NCBI GenBank assembly: GCA_037577475.1
Contig: CM075193.1
Span: 872,501 to 936,500, forward strand
Direction: 5' to 3'
Length of the DNA stretch: 64,000 bases
From: Chaunax sp. Z400
Lineage: Eukaryota; Chordata; Actinopteri; Lophiiformes; Chaunacidae
Shown here in pieces: positions 58,626-64,000 of this stretch (positions are counted from its first letter, which is position 1; each line of letters opens with the position of its first letter). A program made the position numbers and the translations under genes. The notes beneath the pieces were generated by a model. That model searched no databases. It had not been told where the DNA came from and worked only from the letters and a program-made list of their open reading frames with translations.

Positions 58626-61005
58626 ATGTCGCGGTGTGTGGAGCAGATCGTGTCCGCCATTGTGGAGGAGTTCATGCTGACGGCGGTCACTGAGATCTGT
58701 GAGAGACTCAGAGAGAAACCTGGAGTGGAAACGGAGGTGAAACACAAACAGCTTCTATTGCAGGTTTTATTGTGCAGTTTTTATTTTTGGCCTCTTGAAT
58801 TAATTAAATCGTTCTGACACAGGGTTGCAGCCGTTACCGGTTTCAGGGTATACCACGGTGTAAAATTTGATGTTTTTCATGCCATGAACGATTACTTATT
58901 ACCAGTTTTATTTAAATGAAGCGGTATCTTTTTTCACCTAAACCCCCTGTCAGACTCAGCAACGGGAGACAGATATCTCTGATCTCCATCCTTCAGAAAT
59001 AAAGTAAAAAATAAAGTAAAATCAGTAACGTCTTCATCCTTTTGTCAGATCACAGTATGTGTCCCTTTTAATCTAAACTGGAATTCTGAGGTTTAACGAC
59101 ATGCGTGATCTGATCCCTCTAACATACATGTGTTTCAGGAGGAGTTGCCATCTGTGTTGAGGAGACTCTGCGAGTCTCTCCTGCAGGAGCTGAGGAGGCT
59201 GCTGGAGGAGAACCAGGAGCTGAGAGCGAGACAGCAGAATGCTGGTAAGAGCTAGCATTCTGTTAGCATCATGTTAGCATCATGTTAGCATCATGCAAGT
59301 GTCATGTTAGCTTCGTGTTAGCATCATGCTACGATCTCTCTCTTTAGATGTTGCTGTCAAGCCTCAGCAGGATTCCGCCCCTCCTGCAGTTGAAAGAGAT
59401 GTTCAGGCCATCCACCAATCAGATGCCCCTACAGTTGAAAGCAACCAATCAGAGCAGACTCTTCAGATGAGCAGCAGCAGACAGATCTTCAACTGCAGCG
59501 TCTGCAGCACCAGCTTCACCAGACGGAACAACCTGAGCGCTCACCTGCGCATCCACAGCAGAGAGCGGCCCTTCACCTGTCCCACCTGTGGAAAGGCGTT
59601 CTCCGCCCGCAGCAGCGTCACAGTCCACCAGCTCACCGTGCACAAGAAGCAGCGGCTGCACAGGTGTTCTCACTGCGGGAAGGTTTTCGGCACCCGAAGC
59701 CACCTCCGGGTGCACCAGATGTCTGGGTGGCGACGCCATACCCAGTCGCTCAAGTGTTTGGCCTGTGGCGAGACATTGGCGGCGAGTTGCTGCCTACGAG
59801 AACACCGACTGACCTGTCAGAAAACTGACATCAGGTTCAGGTGTGGAGACTGTGGAAAGGAGTTCTCCAAACATATTTACCTGTCAGCACATCAGAGAGT
59901 CCACCTGAAGGACAAACCCTTTGAATGTCTAACATGTCAGAAAGAATTCACCACTCGGCGCAGCGTGCGCGTCCACCAGCTGACCGTTCACAGAGGACTG
60001 AGGCCTTTTACCTGCAGTGTCTGCAGGAAGACGTTCAGCCAGCAGAGCGGCCTCAGAGCTCACCTGAGGACACACACAGGTGAGCGGCCACACACCTGCG
60101 AGCAGTGTGGGAAGAAATTCTCCAGCAGGAGCAGCCTGTCGGTGCACTGCCGCATCCACACCGGAGAGAAAAGCTTCAGCTGCGACACCTGTGGGAAAAG
60201 CTTCAGAGTGTTGGCCAACCTGCGGCGCCATCACCTCGTCCACTCTGGCCACCGCGCATTCAGCTGCGATGTGTGCGGCCACAGATTCACGCAGGCCGGA
60301 CACCTGAAGGTGCACCGCGCCATGCACAGTAAAGCGTGGGCATTCATCTGCAATACCTGTGGGAAGGGTTTCAGACAGCACAGCGCGCTGCTGCTTCACG
60401 AGCAGAGCCACTCCGGAGACAAACCGTACACCTGCAGCGAGTGTGGAAAAAAATTCTCCTCGTCCACGTCGCTCAAACGCCATCAGCTGACCCACGGTGA
60501 GCGGAAAACTCACACCTGCAATAAGTGTGGGAAGAACTTAAGCAGTGCTCAGATCTTGAAGAATCATATGCAGCTGCATGGTGACAGCAAGGCATTCGCC
60601 TGCGATGTGTGTGGGCGTGGCTACAGCTCTCTGAGCTACTTGAAGGCTCACCGCCGCAGCCACTCTGAGGGGAAACCGTTCAGCTGCTCTCAGTGTCACA
60701 AAATGTTCTCCACGCAGGCCAGCAGGAAACTGCACGAGAGGACACACAGCGGTGAGAAACCGTATGTGTGCGAGGTTTGTGGGAAGAGCTTCAGCGTGTC
60801 GCAGAACCTCATCAGACACAAACGCATCCACAGTGGCGAAAAGCCGTTCGAGTGCAGCGTCTGTGGAAAGAGGTTCAGCCAAAAGAACAACCTGAAGACG
60901 CACCAGCTGGTTCATACGGGACAGAAACCATTCAGCTGTGATGCCTGCAGCCGGAGCTTCAGCACCACCAGGAGCCTCCGACAGCACCGGTGTGTCTCCA
61001 CCTGA
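58626..61005 (+). CDS. C2H2 zinc-finger protein, about 17-18 fingers (zinc-finger gene 2)
   Basis: Exons 58626-58736, 59139-59244 and 59348-61005 join in phase with GT-AG borders to 624 codons. Residues 1-72 form a helical, leucine- and glutamate-rich N-terminal domain (MSRCVEQIVSAIVEEF...; then LLQELRRLLEENQEL, coiled-coil-like). There is no KRAB, SCAN or BTB. Fingers run from residue about 122 to the end, nearly without gaps and with TGEKP-type linkers. Finger 3 has a stretched His spacing (HQMSGWRRH). Finger 4 is C2HC (HRLTC). The last lacks its final His and ends ..HRCVST. It is a presumed nuclear DNA-binding regulator with unknown target. The start is the ATG before SRCVEQ. Exon 1 ends with ETE in phase 0 and the finger exon begins in phase 1, exactly as in the gene at 32856. 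Confidence 0.86.
58822..59000. repeat. Dispersed repeat fragment in zinc-finger gene 2 intron 1
   Basis: GGTTGCAGCCGTTACCGGTTTCAGGGTATACCACGGTGTAA-like wording (58823-58862) resembles the end of a common fish MITE. It is followed by CCTGTCAGACTCAGCAACGGGAG. No partner end or target duplication was found. Confidence 0.4.
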
Positions 61006-61099
61006 TGGATGAGTCCAATAGAAGCCATTTAAAATCCACATAGCACATTTGTTGTTTCAGTTAAGCATTAATGTCATGTGATTCAAACAGAAACTGTGA

Positions 61100-61110
61100 C
61101 CCCCCCCCCA

Positions 61111-61173
<63 letters not shown>
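61100..61173. repeat. Poly(C) plus (CA)n microsatellite
   Basis: Nine or more C residues, then about 60 bases of (AC)n, roughly 95 bases after the stop of zinc-finger gene 2, so probably within its 3' UTR. Confidence 0.93.
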
Positions 61174-61174
<1 letters not shown>

Positions 61175-61289
61175 TTCATTGATAAATTACTAAAGTCTAT
61201 CATTGATTGATGAACACACGTTTCTGGGCCTTATTCAGAAAGTAATTGAGGTGTTTACTACTATTTAGTTTTATTTATATATATAAATA

Positions 61290-61460
61290 CCATTTCACCC
61301 TACTGCGATTGGGCAGTTAGCTTTCTCTGTAAAGGCCACCAATGAGTGGAACACCCTGCCCAATGATGTGTGGAGCTGCAGCTCTGTCAGCATGTGCAAA
61401 ACCACCCGGAAACATCTGTTAAAAGCTGCTCAGCTCTGTACCCATTCTGTTCTATCTTAA
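61290..61460 (+). mobile_element. LINE ORF2 C-terminal tail remnant
   Basis: A frame of 56 codons encodes GQLAFSVKATNEWNTLPNDV and then a basic tail to a stop at 61458-61460. The AFSVKA..EWN.LP pattern is the extreme C-terminus of many non-LTR retrotransposon ORF2 proteins. Nothing upstream of 61287 is homologous (there is a stop at 61284-61286), so only the tail is present. It lies downstream of zinc-finger gene 2 and may be in its 3' UTR. Confidence 0.6.
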
Positions 61461-62820
61461 GGTCCTAAACGTTGCTTTTACATGATAAGTATACACCTGT
61501 GATGTGCCATTGTGTGTAGTTGGTATTGAATGTCTTGTGTGTTTTACTCTGTGCTGGGGCTGAGCAATGAGGCTCGGAGGTCATGTTCTATTGTTTGTAT
61601 TGTAAATACACACAGAACAGTATCCACTACTCAAGACCCCCCAGAGGATTAAAGGATATGTCAGACACTGATGAATTTGTTGGACAGATTTTTATGCGGG
61701 TTGGGGGATATCACATCTTCAGATGAGATATTTTCAAAGTTTATTTTACTTAAAATGTTTTTGTTTTAATTTTTTTACATTTTATTTTTATTGATTCTTT
61801 TATATTTTTCTTTTAATAGTTGTCCTTTTGACGATTTTAAAGTTTGAATAAAAAATGTAATTTATTTTACTTGATTTTTTAAAGGTAAACTCCCACTCAG
61901 TATTTTCCTTCTCAAGGCCTGTGAAGAATTTTGAAAGTAACCACAATATTTTTATTCAGTAGAACAAATGCTATTCTACAGCCTGATATAATTGTGATAT
62001 TTTTAGCACTGCGTAATACAGAGAACAATTATGATTTTAATCACCCGAGGAGAGAATATTCTGAAGTGAACAAAGGGCCATTTTCAAATCCGGTGTCTTC
62101 CCCAAAGGCTTTCCCACATTTCTAGGTCACGCAAGGCCCCATGTGTGGAAGTTTGAAATCTGCGATCAAATGGAGAATATGGAGAAGAGAAAGCGAGGAT
62201 GACATAAAATAACATAGTGCGAGGAAAAGGCGTCGATTAGCTGACGAAAAGAAATGGAGAGCAAAACTGGTGAGGCTGGTTTACACGCGCGCATTAGCGA
62301 CGGGAAGCTGCAGGGAAATGGCCAGATAGGAGAAATCCAAAACAAATCTACACACGGAATTCCCTTTCGTTAGGCATGTTTTCGTTTGAATTATGCATTG
62401 AAACTTGACCAATTAATAAAATGATCTTTATTAATTGATATGCCGCATTTTGGGTGGAATGTATTTCGTACGCCTAGTCTGTTAGTTGAGTGGGAGTATA
62501 CCTTTAACTTTTTAATATTTCTTTCCAGTTTTTCCTTTTGATATCTTTCTTTTTTCTTTTACTTTCTTTCAAGGTACTATATATAAATTATGATTTTAAA
62601 GACCAGAAAAAACAACCCAGGAAGCGTTTAGCTGAATCTTTTATTTCGAAATGGCAGACCGGAAGCCGTCAGCAGTTGTTGTTCCGTCTCGGTGAGATGA
62701 GTCGGTTCTGCGCTCCGGGTGTTCTCCCACCGTGCCCGGGTTAAACCGCCACACAGTAGCCGTTCCAGTTCCAGACCAACATCTGATCCGAGTCGATCCG
62801 GTTCACGTTCCGGGTTCAGT
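61461..62820. other. Spacer and apmap promoter side
   Basis: AT-rich to about 62100, with AATAAA-like signals (for example near 61845) that could end zinc-finger gene 2. From about 62640 to 62940 the sequence turns CpG-rich, consistent with a CpG-island promoter for apmap. No gene was seen in between. 62100-62400 is unique-looking and of unknown nature. Confidence 0.45.
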
Positions 62821-63683
62821 ATGAATGTGACGGAAGGACTCCGGTTCCGACGGCTGCACAGACCGCAGGTCATCACCGACGAGCTGCCAGAGAACCGCAG
62901 TAAGGGATCCAGGTAGGACACGGAACCAGGACCGCTGTCTGACACCGACCACCTGACGTCACAAGCCGAGCTCGGTTATTTCAGGCTGATTGATCATTGA
63001 TTAGCTAACAGGAAGTATTTGTGGTGTCATCTGATATGTTATTTTGTATCGATTCTATAGAGAATAAAATGATAATGAAGAAAGTAAATGTATTGATCAA
63101 TAGTAATATTGCAGATAAAATCTTATGACACTTATTAGATAAAACTGTAATTTCAAGCCATTATGGCTAATCCGATAGGATGTATGTGGGATGCTGGCTA
63201 ACCTGGTGGGATGTATGTGGGATGCTGACTAACCTGGTGGGATGTATGTGGGATGCTGACTAACCTGGTGGGATGTATGTGGGATGCTGGCTAACCTGGT
63301 GGGATGTATGTGGGATGCTGACTAACCTGGTGGGATGTATGTGGGATGCTGACTAAACCGGCAGGGATGTGAGCCATTAAAGAAACTTCATCAACAATTC
63401 CTGACTCTGAGGGTCAGGATCATCATTTATCAACACATTACATCGTCCAACCTTAGCAGCTAGCATTAGCATGAGAAGGGGGCTGAGGATAAAACTCTGA
63501 GGAACTCCATAATGCTTTGTGTTTAGGTTGAAGTTAACAGGTGTCTGTCTTTGTGTCCTCTGTCAGCACCTACAGCGGAAAGGTGTTCCAGGTGACTCTT
63601 CTTACTCTGGGCTGCTTTCTGCTTCTTCCTCTACTTGTTGTTGTCTTCATCCTCGAGTCTCCCATCCATCCTGAAGTATTCAG
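62821..63683 (+). CDS. apmap: Adipocyte plasma membrane-associated protein, first two coding exons; gene runs off the right edge
   Basis: Exons 62821-62912 and 63567-63683 join in phase (phase 2 at both donors) with GT-AG borders to 69 codons plus two bases. The N-terminal residues MNVTEGLRFRRLHRPQVITDE, then TYSGKVFQVT, match the cytosolic segment of vertebrate APMAP (RLRPQVVTDD, SGRVFRVT). A hydrophobic segment LLTLGCFLLLPLLVVVFIL follows (about residues 42-60) and then ESPIHPEVF (human LESPIDPQ). This fits a type II membrane anchor. The strictosidine-synthase-like/arylesterase beta-propeller is outside the window. The frame is open upstream to 62719, but the chosen ATG gives the family's usual N-terminus. 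Position after acss1 agrees with the human gene order. Confidence 0.9.
63178..63365. repeat. 31-bp minisatellite in apmap intron 1, about six copies
   Basis: Units contain GGGATGTATGTGGGATGCTG followed by (A/G)CTAACCTGGT, with period 31. The last unit is altered (ACTAAACCGGCAGGGATG). The rest of the intron holds nothing recognisable. Confidence 0.92.
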
Positions 63684-63814
63684 GTGAGTAACTGCAGGAC
63701 TTTGACCACTGAACTGAACCAGGTGTTGGTTTAACAAACTGAAGCAGACTGATGACCAAAAATCCACTCCATGATGAAACTTGGAAAACTGACATGTGGT
63801 TAGAAAAAAACACA

Positions 63815-64000
63815 TTTAGGTTTAGTTTAAGATTCAGTTTATGGTCAGGTTTAGTTTAGTTTAAGATTCAGTTTATGGTCAGGTTTAGTTAGTTTAAGAT
63901 TCTGTTTATCATCAGGTTTAGTTTTAGATTCAGTTTATCATCAGGTTTAGTTTAGTTTAAGATTCAGTTTATCGTCAGGTTTAGTTTTAAGATTCAGTTT
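63815..64000. repeat. Minisatellite at the right edge, apmap intron 2
   Basis: Tandem units of roughly 31-40 bases built from AGGTTTAGTTTAG, TTTAAGATTCAGTTTAT and (GG/CG/CA)TC. Length varies by loss or gain of the TTTAG element. It continues past the window. Confidence 0.9.

Noticed and set aside
59929..61041. Minus-strand frames opposite zinc-finger gene 2
   Set aside because: These are shadows of the tandem finger exon, with no domain of their own.
63178..63365. Tandem array as possible regulatory site cluster
   Set aside because: It is a short 31-bp minisatellite in an intron, with no recognised binding motif.

Overview
The window looks like a piece of a ray-finned (teleost) fish nuclear genome. 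Genes are split into many short exons with GT-AG introns. There are long (CA)n/(TG)n and (AT)n microsatellites, minisatellites, relics of non-LTR retrotransposons, Tc1-like transposases and hAT-like MITEs, tRNA-derived SINE pieces, and C2H2 zinc-finger genes of fish-like layout. No prokaryotic, viral, plasmid or CRISPR feature was seen. The species cannot be named from sequence alone.

Layout, left to right. (1) 2148-7591, minus strand: the 5' half of the coding sequence of entpd6, a Golgi/secreted nucleoside diphosphatase. Its 3' exons lie beyond position 1, and one of its introns holds a 1.6 kb minisatellite. (2) 7.6-26.3 kb: an 18.7 kb gene desert between the divergent genes entpd6 and vsx1. 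It is filled with repeats (a LINE fragment with reverse-transcriptase zinc-knuckle, a second LINE fragment, two Tc1 relics, several dispersed families) and has some low-repeat, homeobox-site-rich blocks that could be vsx1 enhancers. (3) 26628-30909, plus: complete vsx1, a paired-like homeobox/CVC gene of retinal bipolar cells, in five exons. (4) 32856-36795, plus: a five-exon C2H2 zinc-finger gene with 11 fingers and a hAT-like MITE in its first intron. (5) 39843-57064, plus: complete acss1, mitochondrial acetyl-CoA synthetase, 14 coding exons and 681 codons. (6) 58626-61005, plus: a three-exon C2H2 zinc-finger gene with about 17-18 fingers. (7) 62821 to the right edge, plus: the first two coding exons of apmap, an arylesterase-like type II membrane protein.

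The order entpd6 - vsx1 - acss1 - apmap matches, from established knowledge, the order on human 20p11.21 (ENTPD6, VSX1, ACSS1, APMAP), with the same divergent ENTPD6/VSX1 arrangement. This synteny independently supports the calls. The two zinc-finger genes sit on either side of acss1 and are not, to my knowledge, part of the human block. Their shared exon phases suggest they are a local paralogous pair. The genes are neighbours by ancestry rather than by pathway: entpd6 handles nucleotides in the secretory route, vsx1 is a transcription factor, acss1 makes mitochondrial acetyl-CoA, and apmap is a membrane protein.

No clearly undescribed system was found. The observations most worth checking are the UG-repeat splice acceptors before two consecutive in-frame acss1 exons, an inverted repeat pair in acss1 intron 9 that could make a long RNA hairpin, the zinc-finger pair flanking acss1, the candidate vsx1 enhancers, and the minisatellite in entpd6.
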